Shown piece by piece: positions 8,751-21,292 of a stretch of 64,000 nucleotides of DNA. The first letter of the stretch is position 1; every line of letters starts with the position of its first letter. A program made the position numbers and the translations under genes. The notes beneath the pieces were generated by a model, which made no database searches, had not been told where the DNA came from, and saw nothing but the letters and a program-made list of their open reading frames with translations. The DNA comes from Madurella fahalii (Eukaryota; Ascomycota; Sordariomycetes; Sordariales). The DNA lies in NCBI GenBank assembly GCA_029876055.1, contig CM056874.1, positions 2,666,001-2,730,000 on the forward strand, written 5' to 3'.

Positions 8751-11194
8751 CTCTCTAGCTTGGCCGACGCGGTGGAGTCGCGGGCGGGTTCTGAAGAGTT
8801 TCCCTAAGGGTACGCCTAATCACGTGCTCCCGCTCCCATCTCACCACAACGAACATCGCACAGACGTAACACGCGCTCCTCGACGAAAACTCCAGAATCG
8901 CAAACTCTGCCTTGCGCTTCAGTGAAGTCCCACAGGAGATGATGTGGGGTTAAGGGGGGGGGGGGGGCGGGCAAGACACGAAGAGGAGGCCAGCCAGAGC
9001 CTGCGATGGGAGAGTCACGAAACCCAATTCTCCCAATTATCACAGATGGCCCTAGCCACTGGGAACATTGAGTGCTCGCACCGGTGGGTGGATCTAGGAC
9101 CTGCCGCATTTCCGAGGCCTCGGTCCTGCGGACTCGATTGAACCAACTCTATGACTGACACAGTAAACCCAGACGCTCCGAATCAACCGGGGCCATGGAA
9201 CTGCTCATAGAAAGGCCGCACTTTGTGTAGCAACGAGTGAGCACTAATTCAACGCCACGACTTTAGAAAATCAGGTCCAGGACAATAGGCCATCCCTTGA
9301 TATCTCAGCTCATCCTCGGCGCCGTAAGCTACTCGACGACGTGGCCCTAACATCGCCTTGTGACCACTAGTTCCAACAACGCGTTGCAAATTTTATTCTT
9401 AGCCAACCAACGCGTTTGCAGCCCTGCTCCAAAAGCGGTGTTGCAAGGCGCAGCGGCTGACATAAATCCCAGTCGGGGCCATCTTGATCCCCGTGCTGAG
9501 GCGAAATCACGACTCCATATTCAAGCTATCGCCAAGCATCTCAAATGCAGCTTCCGCATGCCGACTGGCCGTCACTATGGCCCCCTGGGGCCGTCTACTA
9601 TAGGCTGTGTACCTGAGGGTTGAGGTGAGTCCGTGGCCGTAGGTACCGAATATGCTGGAGCATCTGCAGGCTGACTCCTTCAAGGACCTAATCGTCGCTC
9701 AAGTAAGCCTGTGTCCGCCAGCCCCTGGATATCGACCGTTTTTGATACCTTGCTTTCGACAGATCCTTCGAAGCCCAACCTTCCACCACGGGGTTCGCCA
9801 CATCCATTGGATCGTCAAAGACATTCGCTAGGCGGGAACCCGAATAAGCCACTGCGCCAAGGGGAGGCAACAGGTACGCCACATATCTGGCATCGCAAAA
9901 AAGTAGGAGCTAATCGATCTGTAGCCGACCGTAGCAGGTCAGGAACCTTCCTGAAACATTTCATCGAGGAGCTTCGTAATCAAACGCGCGGGAAGTCGAC
10001 TGACGTTCCACCGACGACCCCGCCGAGGAAATGATATGGCACACCGCTGTCCTGGTCTTGGATACGCTGAATCAGCCAGCAACCATAAGTCAGGGAGCGC
10101 CAAGCCTCTGTCACGCCACACGGTGCGTTGTAGTTCAGGCTCGGTTGGTGGAATGGCTGGAGTAAGATTCCGCGCTCTGCGTCAGTGTGTAACTGGAAGC
10201 ACTTGTCCAGATGGCACGGTCATGGAGGTTAAGAGCTCCATCTGTACCCATCCACTCTGCAGCAGGTTACGGTCGGTGAGTTCAACAATACTGGGTGAAA
10301 GTCTTAACGAGATGATCGCCTTATAACAGGGGTAGGGATGCTCGGGGCAGGAGAAACGCCATGGCGTTGCCTCGGAAGGGGAAGGGACCGTGAAGCCCAT
10401 CCGTTCAAAACCAAATTCCAAAATGTTTTTTTTTCTCAACTTTTATTCTACTTTCACTCTGATTATTGCCAGTAATCTGAGCATGCCCAGGCCAGGCATC
10501 TTTGCACGTGTCTAGGTACGCTCCTACAACCCTGCAACCGATCCGCACTCATAGTACTGCTTCACTCCATCCTCAACATACATAGCCGTGTGCCCTACCG
10601 TCGGTTCAACCCAGTCTCGCTTCCTGCGGAAGATCCATCTTGAGCCATTAGTGTTGAATCCACCACAGTGATCAGTTAACATACAAACATCCCTGCCAGA
10701 GCACGTTCGGACCGCACACGCACTCCCAAGCAGACAGTCCGCACTCGCTCCACAACCAGCTAGCCCTGAGCACAGCGTACCTCGGTCGATTCAGAAACCA
10801 TCCCCGCTGGTAATCGACGCCCAGAGACATGGGCCTGCTAACTCGCAGGTCTCAAGGGCGAGCACGCCTGCCTGTGCAGGAGTTAAACGAGCATGCGCCA
10901 TCGGTGCAAGCCCGGGAGGGATACTACAGAGCGATATCCAGTCTCATAGCCTGGCTATAGAAGAGGGCAACGGTACAGGGGAAGATGCGCGACGAAGTTA
11001 CAAGCCCCACAACTGTCCCGATCCGCCTTCGTGGTCACGCACTCGCCGCCGGATGCTTTCGGGTTGGGATCGCCACAGACCCTTCATAATAAAATCTTGG
11101 GAGCCTCGGACAAAAGAATAGAGACGGTGATGTAACTGTTGAGATGTCAGGCATTCAAGCAGACTCCGAACTCCTTGGCTGCCAGATAAGTGAC
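8751..11194. other. 2.4 kb gene-poor stretch with repeat B copy 1
   Basis: Contains a poly-G tract (about 8955-8968), repeat family B at about 9345-9465, and no open frame I can support as a gene on either strand. The T run near 10429 and the A/T-rich DNA after it may be the remains of a decayed element. Confidence 0.4.
9345..9465 (+). repeat. Dispersed repeat family B, copy 1
   Basis: About 120 bases that match, in inverted orientation, 23118-23240. The core here reads AACGCGTTGCAAA, a short spacer, then GCCAACCAACGCGTTTGC, so the unit has an internal inverted-repeat look around ACGCGT. Downstream TTGCAAGGCGCAGCGGCTGA corresponds to TTACAAGGCACAGCAGCTGA in the other copy, so the copies differ mostly by G/A transitions. 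This could be the terminal part of a DNA transposon or a MITE; no transposase frame is visible, so the class is unproven. Confidence 0.65.
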
Positions 11195-13004
11195 TTAGGA
11201 GTGGTCAAGCAGAAAAGCCGACTCGAGGGCGCCGACCAACGCCACGGCTCCCAGTGTCCAAAATGGTATCTGTAAGTAACCAGATTGAAGACCTGCAGCG
11301 AACAGCTTCCCGCTTAGAAGTGGGCCAACTGATCTCGCAAGGCAGCCAAGAGATGCTGCAGCGCCGTTGATCCTGGCAAGCACCTGGCTTGAGGGAGATG
11401 TGTTCGTAATTCTGTATCGAGGAAAAAGACCAATATCAGCAGGTTGAGGGCCACACGTTTGCTTCGGCGTGTTATGTGTTAATTTGACTTACAAGACGGC
11501 AGAGCAGATGGATCCCACTGATGAAAGGGCCACCTTCACCCACAAGTCCAGCAACAAGAGAATGAACGGGAACGGTGAAGGCATCTTAGGGAGGAAGGGT
11601 GTCAGGATGTACGTCGCCGGATACAAACCAAGAACCCATCGAAAAGCCTGCAGTGCCCCGAGTTTTGAGATGAACCAAGGGATAACTGTAGGTTGAATGG
11701 CTGCCCTAAAGATCGCCTCCGTAAAGAAGATGATGCCAATCATTCTCGTGTCGAAGCCGAATCCAACACTGGAATGCGGGAACGAGATGCCCCTGGGTGC
11801 TGCTCCGTCCGCAGATTTGTCACTACCTCCAGACTCCAAGGCGAGAAAGGTGCCCATGAGAGAATCGGAGGCAACTTTGTGGAAGGCAAGCAAGGAGACT
11901 GCCAGGATTTGCAATATCACCTGAAACGTGAAGGCTCGGTCTGAGAGTTTTTTGACCGGTCCGTCGGTCTCGAAAGTTTCTGAGTCTGAGGAAGTCCGAA
12001 CTCCGTCCCCCTGTTCTTTCTGGAAATCTTCAAGTGGATGCTCTTCCGTGGCACTCTTTTGAGCTTCCAGACCAGCAGAGTCCTCCGCCAACGGAGCGTA
12101 TGTAGGATTTTTGGTTAGATCACGCCTGATAAAGAGCTTCTTCAGGATTTGTAGAACAGACAGCCCTGTGACTGGGCGCCCTAGCATCCGGGGATGGGTC
12201 TCCTGCAGAACGAGGAATGCGAGGATGAAGGTAAACACTTGCAGCAGGCCAACAGCAAGACTTGGAAGGAGATATGGGTAATTGGTCCAGAGGGAGTTTT
12301 GAGGGAATATGGATGGATACAAGGCAGCTGGGTCTGCGAGGAGACCTCCCAGAACTGGCCCAATGAGGTTTCTGAAAGTCATGGCCAAATTAGACTGGCT
12401 CAGCCTGATATGCACAAAAGGGCGTAGCCATTCGGCGAAAACTCACCCAAGGGATCTGATAAAGGTGACGAGGGAGAATGCTTTCGCTGTTCGATGATCA
12501 GCAAACGATGTCAACATGCGGCCAACAGACAGGATCACTATTCACCTCGCTGATCTTTCCTCGCCAGTTCCCCAGTGCATGTTTGAACAAGGCCGACATT
12601 TGGATTGAATAGCCCGCCGAACGCGCGGGAGGCAATGGCAACAGCAACAGACCGTGACAACCCAAGGGTAAGGGCCGCAACGAGACCGCAGAAGATACCA
12701 ACCAGCACGGTCGACTTCCGCCCGATCTTGTCACTGACCCGGGCCCAGACGACGCCAGTGAGGAATTCGCCAAAGGTAAACACAGCTATCAGGGCGCCAG
12801 AGTAGAACGCAATGTCATGCTCGGAGACCTCGAACGACTGAATCATGAAGTAAGCATATGGGAAAATGCTTGTCCATGCGATGGCTTCCGTGGCGCGGAT
12901 CAGTCCTGATTGATGTCAGTTCAGACCCGCCGCCCATGAATGCGAGAGATTCAAAGCTCACCTAAGACCCATAGTTGGAGTCGAATGTCTGAAATGGAAG
13001 ACAT
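11195..13004 (-). CDS. Major facilitator superfamily transporter
   Basis: Five exons: 13004-12962, 12905-12546, 12486-12447, 12371-11493 and 11411-11195. They give 512 residues and all junctions keep frame (WVL/GLIRATEA, DQR/AKAFS, RSLG/NLIGP, SAVL/ITNTS). It is a 12-helix-type transporter: motif A in helix 2-3 (WARVSDKIGRKSTVLVG), repeated hydrophobic segments, and a charged central cytoplasmic loop (EAQKSATEEHPLEDFQKEQG). The layout fits fungal DHA1-like proton antiporters or a related MFS family with conserved VLGGLLADPAALYP; the substrate is unknown. The start at 13004 leaves only five residues before the first conserved segment, so a further upstream exon is possible. It lies 528 bases downstream of the fructosamine kinase on the same strand. 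Confidence 0.85.
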
Positions 13005-13532
13005 CTTCCAAACAGGGATACACTGGCGAAAAGGGTCGCTGACTTCACGTCTGGGCGCGTTCGTTTCGGTGCACAGCGAGAACTGGGCCGCGGAAAACAC
13101 AACCCCTCAGCAAATGATCCGCCATTGGACTTATCATGCAGTTTGACCTCCTGGCGCGGAACATCCCTGTCATGCTCGAACTTGACCAATCTTTTCTGCA
13201 GTTTCAGGCCCCTCCCTCTCCCGCCTCGATTTGTAGCGGGCAAATCAGATTCATCCCGCCTGTGGACTGTCCCAAAATACGAAAATGCCTTGCAGGGCTC
13301 ACAGTATGCAAATTGTCTAGTTTAGTGCGTTGGCACTGGCCCTGATTCAGCGAATTCACGGAGCCATAATCGGGGCAGGTGCCGATACCCAAACTGGTCA
13401 AAAGTTATGGCGTCTCTACCTGTAGCTCTACCAGAACGGCTCTGTTATTGGCCCAGACCTTGAAGAAATAAGGCACCTGCAACCTTGTTTCTAAGTGCTC
13501 TGATCATCAACGTGCGGCAGCAACCCTAGTAC
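13005..13532. other. Promoter-sized gap between transporter and fructosamine kinase
   Basis: About 530 bases serving as the 3' flank of the kinase gene and 5' flank of the transporter. Open frames here are short and unrecognised; one overlaps a possible additional first exon of the transporter. Confidence 0.4.
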
Positions 13533-15115
13533 TTAGCTTCTGTCGGTCATCGTCAACAAGGTGACACCATCGTCCCACTTATCGTCGATGTCCAAGCCGT
13601 ACGGATTGGAGGTCGTGGTGTCCTCGTCATCTTCGCTCTCATCTAGTTGTGTCTCATCTTCTTCTTCTTCCTCGGCCTCCTGGTCTTCTGAGTACGTGAC
13701 GGCACGACGCAGACCCAGGTTTGAGCGGAAGGCAGAGTTAACCAGGCTGTTCTGCAGAGCAGCTAGCTCATTTGGGAAAAACTTCTTGCATAGAATGGTC
13801 ATGTTCTCCTTGACGCTGCGAGTTGTCAGCTTTGTGTAGAAGGAAAAAAAAGAAAGGAAGGAAGGAAAGAGGGAAGGAAGTAAGGAAGAAAGGAAGAAAA
13901 CTGATCAGATTTTGGACTCACATTTGGCGCTGGTTGCAGGGGATCAGAATGGCAGTCCCGAGATCAAAACGGAGAGAGTATAGCAGGTTTCGGTCATCCC
14001 ACTCCTCCTCTGTGCCAATCAGTTGTTAGAACTAGGAAACAGTAGTGTGATACCGATAGTGGCTTACCAGGTTCAGAGGCGCGGTACTCCCGAAGGTAAT
14101 TTTTGACATAAGCCGTGGCGCTCAGCCTGTGCCTCGCTGCTCTCCAGTTTCCGATCTCGTACTCGTTGTGGGCGTAGAAAGATCCAGCATCGAAGATGAA
14201 CGGCTCGCCGGTCGCTATGTCAGTAGCGCAATTCTCATCCCAAAGATCTCCATGAACCAAACACGGCTTGATGCTGCGGCCATTGGACTGGAGGGGTTCA
14301 AGGAGTCTCGGAATTACCTTCTCAAGGATGAGCTGGCAGACGATCTTGAACTCGGGCCATTCGCCATGCTTGGCCTCATCAAGCTCGATCATGTGGGCCA
14401 GTTGCTTGCGGTACAGCGCTGCCCACGAATCCTCCCAGCAATCAGTGATCTGCCGCAACTTGGCGTGGCAGGTCGTGACATGGAACCCGAACTTCCCGGT
14501 TGGCGACTGGGACTTCTTGTGCATCTCTGCTAGCCGCTTTGTGAAATTCACCGGGTTAGGGGGTTGCTCGCCAACTTCACGAAACTCGGCGAGCAAAAAG
14601 TAGGTGTCGGACCCGTCGTATTTGCCCCAGTTGTAAGGCTCAGGGACGATGTTGGGAGACACGGCGTGGATTGCCTTGAGAGACTCATATTCTCCGAGTA
14701 TCATGGCACGCCCGGTGTCTCCAAGGTCGGTGGTCTGGAAATTGGATGGTTGTCAGACATCGCAATTGAGAAGGCGCGATTTGGATGCTATACTTTCAAG
14801 AAATAGTGCTTCGTTGTCCCATCGGGAAGCTTGGCGGTGATCTTTCCTGTCTGGCCCCAGAGAGACATGCCGTAGTTATTTGTGCTCAAAAGCTTTGAGC
14901 CCGGGTAAGGAAGTGCTGATAGCATTAGGGGGACAGTACAGGGGGATGAACCGGTTGGACTTCTTACCCCTGGCAACAGCACTGTTTAACTCGAAGGCGC
15001 CTCCGACTTGAGGTTTAGGGACCGGGGCAGTCGGCGCCTCGTTTCCCGCATGGCGATCTACGTCGAGAAGTGCGCCCTGGTAGATCTCGTGCTTGCTGTT
15101 GTCTGAGAGCGCCAT
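13533..15115 (-). CDS. Fructosamine/ketosamine 3-kinase family protein
   Basis: Five exons: 15115-14968, 14915-14794, 14734-14068, 14009-13922 and 13815-13533. They give 435 residues with every junction in frame (VAR/ALPYPGS, YFLK/TTDLGD, ASEP/EEEWDD, RQI/VKENM). The core matches ketosamine kinases, which phosphorylate the sugar of glycated lysines so that the adduct falls off: LLSTNNYG near the N terminus, catalytic loop HGDLWDEN (251-258), and the metal/substrate segment FDAGSFYAHNEYEIGNW. After the kinase core it carries an acidic tail (EEEEEDETQLDESEDDED) that bacterial enzymes lack. Intron 4 holds a purine microsatellite (GGAA/GAAA type on the plus strand). The gene is divergent from the NLR (760 bases between starts) and upstream of the transporter. 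Confidence 0.9.
13846..13901 (+). repeat. Purine microsatellite inside an intron
   Basis: Imperfect (GGAA)n/(GAAA)n tract within intron 4 of the fructosamine kinase gene; on the coding strand it is a long pyrimidine tract of the kind found ahead of acceptors. Likely length-variable. Confidence 0.8.
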
Positions 15116-15875
15116 AGCGATCGGGCTGGGTTAAGTCACCGTGAGCTAGTAAGTGGGGACACAGCTGAGAAATGTAACAACCACCGGATGAAATGAAGAG
15201 CTTCTCAACGGACTTGGAACCTGAGGATGAGCCCCGTCTTATATAGGGAGAAACTATTATTGTCGATTGCGCATGCTTCTCGGTTTACCTGCGGGCTGAT
15301 GAGTTGTTGCCCAATCACTGATCGAGGTTAACCGCCTTTCCAACCCCCCACTGTGTAGCACAGTACGTTTACGCCAGACGCGACATAAATCCCTTGCAAG
15401 TTCACCGACAACTCCGCTGCACGCTTGACTTTGCCTGGGTCTCTTCAGGTTCTCCAATACCATGGCCCTGGTCTGCATCGAGTGTCCCACCCACATTCCG
15501 CGCTCCATTCCACACATAGGTTGATCCGAAAACAATCGCACTTGGATGGGACATCGACACTTTTCTTCGCAGCTTCGTGTTGTGAACCCTCAAAATGGTA
15601 TTTCTAACCTTGAAATTCTTGTAGCCGTAATTTATGCTAACTTGCGGTAGTTCAGAAGGTTCCGTTCGGACCGGTCCGAGAGTGGCTCGAGCGACCGCTC
15701 CAGAACCCCGATCGACCATCGTTCCAGCGCCAGCTCCGCCGAAGACTGGGCCCCTCGCCGGTGGCTAACCCCGGCGCCATTCGCCTGCGAAGATCTCCCG
15801 CTAAGGCCATCGGAGACCGTGCTTTTGGGACAAGACTCCGCTGCTGCGTCCACGACGACCAGCGGGAACTTCTCG
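15116..15875. promoter_or_regulatory. Shared divergent promoter of fructosamine kinase and NLR
   Basis: 760 bases between the two start codons. The frame upstream of the NLR ATG stays open to about 15700 without an ATG, so an upstream exon cannot be excluded. A minus-strand frame across 15632-16048 is the antisense shadow of the NLR first exon. No binding motif recognised. Confidence 0.45.
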
Positions 15876-18800
15876 ATGCGCCGCACTACTTCCATCAACG
15901 TGAGCGGAACCATCTCCGCGCCACCCCGAAACGCACAAGGCCTCACCCTCGTCCACGACCCTAAAGACTCCACAGCCGATATAATATTTGTGCATGGCCT
16001 TGGGGGGTCTTCTTGGACCACATGGTGTTGGAGGCATGACCCGTCCATGTTTTGGCCGGCCTGGCTTCGACATGAACAAGGGCTGTCGCATTTCAGGGTG
16101 TTTACTTTCGGCTACAATGCCAACTGGCGTGGGCCTGATACGACGCTGAGCATTTTGGACTTTGTCAAGAGTCTTCTGGTGCGAATGAAAGGGTATGGCG
16201 ACTGTGAGTCGAATGGAGAGAGACCAATTGGGAAGGTGGGTATGCGGATGGTGTTGAGAGAGAGAGAGAGTCATGATGCTGATACAGCGGAGTACAGCGA
16301 CCGATCATCTTTGTTGCCCATTCCATGGGGGGGCTAGTCGTGAAGAAGGTACGTCGGGGCGTTCCCTCCAACGATAGCTGCTGACCCTGACCAGGCTTAT
16401 GTACTAGGCAAGTACGATGAGCACTATACAGACATGATCTCGCACGTCCATGGCATTGTTTTCCTATCGACGCCACATCGGGGCTCATCCCACGCAAGCT
16501 CGCTCAACAACCTCCTTTCAGTCATGATCGGAACATCGAACAAGGTGTATGTCGCGGAGCTAGACAGCAATTCGACCTCTATCGAGGATATAAACGAGCA
16601 GTTTCGGTCTGTCAGCAGCCCTCTGCGTCTGGTATCGATGTACGAAACGCTCCCCACCAGAGTGTCTCCGGGTATCAAGAAATTGGTAAAAAGCTCGTCT
16701 GTGTAACCGTTGCTTCAGGATTACTAAAGTCATTTTGTAGATTGTCGGCAAAGACACTGGCATTTTGAACTACCCCAAGGAAGTCTCAGGTCCAGCAGAC
16801 GCCGATCACCATACCATCTGCAAGTACCGCAGTCGGGTCGACGACAACTACATCTTATTCATCACATTCCTGAAGCAGATCTGTCGGGACCTCACGCCTC
16901 CTCGTATGTTCACAACCGGCTGGTGGGTTGTATAAGCCTTTGCTGATGAATGAATCCCAGCGGCATCGCACCCCACGCAAGGACACGTGCAAGAGCGAAT
17001 TCACACTCTAGAGTCTATTCTCGGAATTGTTGAGAGTCCAACGGAAGATCTCGACAAATTTGCCAGCCAGGGCCTCCAAGGATCCGGTGAATGGCTACGC
17101 GGACGGAAGAGCTTTGAGCACTGGCTCAGCGACCCGAGTGGAGAGAGTCGTCTGTTCTGCCTGACCGGCATGCCAGGAACAGGCAAGTCAACCCTCGCGG
17201 CGATGACGATTCGCCACCTGCAACAAGTCTTCCTTAGCCAGAGTTGCCAGCATCACTTTTTCACCGAATCCCAACCTACCAAGAAGAGCCTCGCCTACTG
17301 CCTCAGATCCATCGCCTTCCAAGTCGCAACCACCCATGGTGCGTTTGCTGAGCGGCTGGTTCGTCTGCACCAAGATGTTGGAGATGCTTTGTCATCTCAG
17401 AAGTATCAGACAATTTGGGCAAAATTGTTCGAAGGAATCTTATTCAAGATCGACATCGGCTACACCTTGCATTGGGTGTTCGACGCCGTCGACGAAGCGG
17501 AGAATTCCCAGACGCTTCTCAGACTTGTGTCGCAAATAAAATCCTCCTCATGTATCAAGGTCATGCTCCTCAGCAGGCCGAACAAAGACATCGCTGGAGT
17601 GGTGGCACAACGGGCCAAAGTCGCAATCCTCGACACTATCACAATTCGAGACACAGCGCAGGACATCCGAGGATATGTCCGCTCAGTGGTCACTGCCACT
17701 CTTCCGAAGGAGAGCCACATGCAGACCCAGGTTATTGACCAGATTGCCTCAAGGACAGAAGGGTCATTTCTTTGGGCCCGCCTGGCTTTGGACACGTTGC
17801 ACCACAACTGGCATACTCTGGGAGACATACAAAAAGCCATGGATGTCATTCCCAAGGACATGCAGTCTCTGTACCGAAACATGCTTTTGGCTGTCAAAAG
17901 TCAGGATCAGCGGCTTCAAGACATGGCTCAACGAATCCTCACGTGGGCGACATGCAGCTTCCGGCCAATAAAACTCGCGGAGCTGCAAGCCGCCCTCGAG
18001 CCCGAATTTGGCGGGTTTATCAGCCTCAAGGACACCGTTATTCAAATCTGTGGGCACTTTGTCCGTATCGATGGCGACAGCGTATCCTTAATACACGCCA
18101 CCGCCCGAACGTTTCTGGTCACACCTGATGGGAATGAGCCCGAATTCGTTTCATCGCAGGATGGCCACGAGACACTTGCCAAGGCGTGTCTCCAATACCT
18201 TTCGGATGATCGATGGCGGCGGGTTTTGTCACAAGTCCCTGAAGCTGACGCGATGCACAAAGACCGCTTAGCTGTTCTCTACGATACTCATCCACTCCTG
18301 AGCTATGCGCTGAACTACTGGGCGTATCACGTACGGCACGCTCCGGTTACTTCTCTAGCACTGCTCCAGCACCTCAAGCTCTTCTTTTCGAAGCATGTCC
18401 TTTGTTGGATACAGGCCGTGGCACTTTCACGGTCTTTGCGCACTCTGCCCCTGGCGTCCCAGTACGTCAAGCTCTATCTGAAGAAGCGGAAAAAGGGCCA
18501 TCCATCTTCGCTCGGTTCTGCTAGTTTGACTGGGGGAGTATCCGGGGACAGTGAGGTTCACTTCCTGGAACGTTGGGCTGCGGATCTCATCAGGATTTTG
18601 GGGAAGTTTGGTAACAACTTGGTCGAGAATCCCTCATCCATCTTCAAACACATTCCGCCATTCTGCCCTCGCGACTCGATCATTGGTCAATTCGGCGCTC
18701 GCCAAGAGAACACGCTGATCAAAGTCACCGGCATTTCTTCCCGAATCTGGGACGACAATCTTGCTCGATTATCTGTCGGCCAGGGCGAGACGGCATCCAA

Positions 18801-20955
18801 AGTTCGCTGTACCGGCGTCTACTTCCTGACCTTGGTATCTAGCAACGGTACTGTCATCATTTGGTCTGCTGAAACTTGTGAGGAGCTCCGTAGGCTTGAA
18901 CACGGGGAGTGGGTCGTCTTGTTCGAAACCAACGCAACGGGAAGCGCAGTTGCAACCAGCGGTCGATTTACCTTTAAGATCTGGGATATCTCTTCAGGGC
19001 AGCTGCTTCATTCTATCACCAGGGACCCCCAAATGCGGCCCATCCAAATCGCCTTTGGAGCTGTCGAAACAGATCTTGTCGTCGCTTATGATGATTGCTC
19101 GGTTGTTTGGTATGACATTGAAACTGGAACTGAAGTCGAAAAGTTCACAACCGAGGAGTCCAACACACTCCGCGGTTGTCCTCGTCTGACGGTACTCAGC
19201 CCGGACCAATCGCGAGTGGCTATTGCGTTCCGAGGACGACCGGTCTTGGTGTGGGAGACTAGTGACGCCTCCCTTAACCCGCCACGCCGATGTCTTCGTG
19301 CTGCGGACGAGATCCGGTCAAGCGAATCAGATGCGTACAACGCCCCTGAAGTGGCAGTCTGGCACCCTGACGGGGAGTCGCTATTTATTTTGTATCAAGA
19401 CACAGTCCTCGTCCACTGGGACCTCGTCGAGGACGAGAGATCTGAGTTTGACCACACCGAGGCTCGCGAGATGGTCATCAGCAGCGACGGTGCGTTCCTC
19501 CTTACTTGCAACTTCAGCGGTGTGCTGTCCGTTTGGGCATTACCGAGGCTTAACTTAGTCTACCGACTGCACGGCAGCGATTTTGTTCGTGACATGGCCT
19601 TCAGTCCGGATTCACGGCGCATCTACGACACGAGAGGGTCGATCTGCTGCGTCTGGGAGCCTGACGCCCTGGTTAGGCCGGACGACATTGACCGCCACGG
19701 AGATAGCCTCAGCAGCACAGTGGATGGTTCGTTGGCCTCGGAGGCTGTATCTGAGCCTGTGTATTCCCAAGATAGCAGTGGCAGTGATGTTACCGCGCTA
19801 ACTTACGAGAGTGGAGGGGAGTTCTACTGCTGTGGAAGGGAAGACGGAACCGTATCGATCCACGACATGAAGAAGGGAAAGATTTCTAGGAAAGTTTGCA
19901 GTCACGGAGCCAATGTTGATGTGGTCAGCCTGGCGTGGTCACCATCAGGCAGATTCCTCGTCAGTGGAGATGACATGGGGAAGATCATCGTTAAGAAATT
20001 GAGGTTAAAGGAGGATGGGAAGTGGGCAGTCTTCCCGGTTTTCGAGACAAGGATCTCGGACGAAGTTGCCGATCAGTTCGTCTTCAGCCGAGACGAACAC
20101 CTTCTCTTGATTTCTGCCCCTTCGCAGGATCAGATCTGGGACCTTGGGACCAAGTCAATGATTTGCGAGAAGTCCAGGAACGAAGAGCAGAGCGGACAAT
20201 GGATCAATCACCCGTTCGACGAGAACCGGCTGCTGCTTGTCGAGCAAAACCGAATACATATCCATCAGTGGCGGAACCTCAAGGATGAGCTTCTTCACAA
20301 TATCATCACCACTACCCTGGCAGATGACATTGAAACGCCTCGGCCAACGTCGGCGACAAGCTCTGACAAGGTCCAAGCCCTGGCCGCCACAAATAACCGA
20401 CAGTATCTTGTCTGCCAAACCTCCCCCAAGTACAGGAAGACACGGTCCAGAAACAACAGGGAGAACCTCCTCAGCCTGCTCCTGGCAACGGATCTCCAAG
20501 GGCCCGCATCGACGCCGCAAGAGCAGGTCCGCCGCCGGCCGCTGTTCGAGCTTTCAGCTCATATGCAGAGCTTTCTGGGATGTCATCGGGACAAGGTTGT
20601 TTTTATTGACCATGGCAATTGGTACGTATTATTCTTTGCTTCAATTGACCATCTCTGTTCTTTTGTCAGTGGCTTTGCCAACGGACCATAACGGAACAAC
20701 GGTCTCGTCCCAAATCTCTTCACGAATGCGCCTGTGGATTACATTGATGAATGCTGATGACTTGCCAGGCTATGTACAAGCGATGTTTCGTGGGAAGGAA
20801 ACATGCCGCTAAATATCCAGAGACACTTCTTCTTGCCAAGGGACTGGCTGGGAACCGAGTCTGCTATGCTGCTGATTAGGTTTACGGAGCAAGGGGTGCT
20901 ATTGGTACCAAGGAATGGGGAGGTGGCGATTGTCAGATATGGGAAGGGGTTTTGA
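15876..20955 (+). CDS. NLR-like STAND protein: SesB-like hydrolase, NACHT, WD-like repeats
   Basis: Six exons: 15876-16235, 16298-16348, 16395-16685, 16741-16903, 16961-20621 and 20769-20955. They give 1570 residues, all junctions in frame, and no stop. The N-terminal alpha/beta hydrolase domain (about 30-280) has the oxyanion segment HGLGG (40-44) and nucleophile elbow AHSMGG with Ser129; it is of the SesB-like type found on fungal NLRs. The NACHT NTPase follows: Walker A GMPGTGKS (358-365) and Walker B WVFDAVDEA (about 460-468). From about residue 900 to the end are degenerate WD-like blades (GTVIIWS, FKIWDISSG, VLVWE). Such proteins act in fungal non-self recognition or cell-death control, with the repeats sensing and NACHT oligomerising. 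The start is the first in-frame ATG, 24 residues before the hydrolase core. It is the only large intact gene in the accessory block. Confidence 0.9.
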
Positions 20956-21292
20956 GAAACATTGTAAGAGAATGACGAGAGTGCAGGGCTGTAGAGCTCG
21001 AGGGGTGTGCGGCAAATAGGCAGTGTCGATGGAGCTCTGAGGCGGGCTTGTTAGGTGTCTTTGAGACACAATCTTGGTTGTAATGTACGAGATGACAAGT
21101 GGGAGTCTGAACCAACCTCTTCGCGTAGCACATCATGGACATCCTTCATGCTCTTCTTTGGCATCGGCCAACCTCCTAGCTTAGAAATACCATGCATAAA
21201 TCCTATCACCCTTCCTCGCTCTTTGGTTCCCGACCGTGGCTTAAGGGGCGCATCTCTCCAGGATGTCGTGGTTGGTAGGCAGTTCCAGCCAC
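20956..21292. other. 3' flank of the NLR
   Basis: About 340 bases with no supported gene. It should hold the NLR 3' UTR and polyadenylation site; homology to the bisphosphatase family begins only at about 21300. Confidence 0.4.

Noticed and set aside
20622..20768. Apparent early stop near the end of the NLR
   Set aside because: A 147-base intron (GTACGT to TGCCAG) gives a natural C terminus with 62 more residues.
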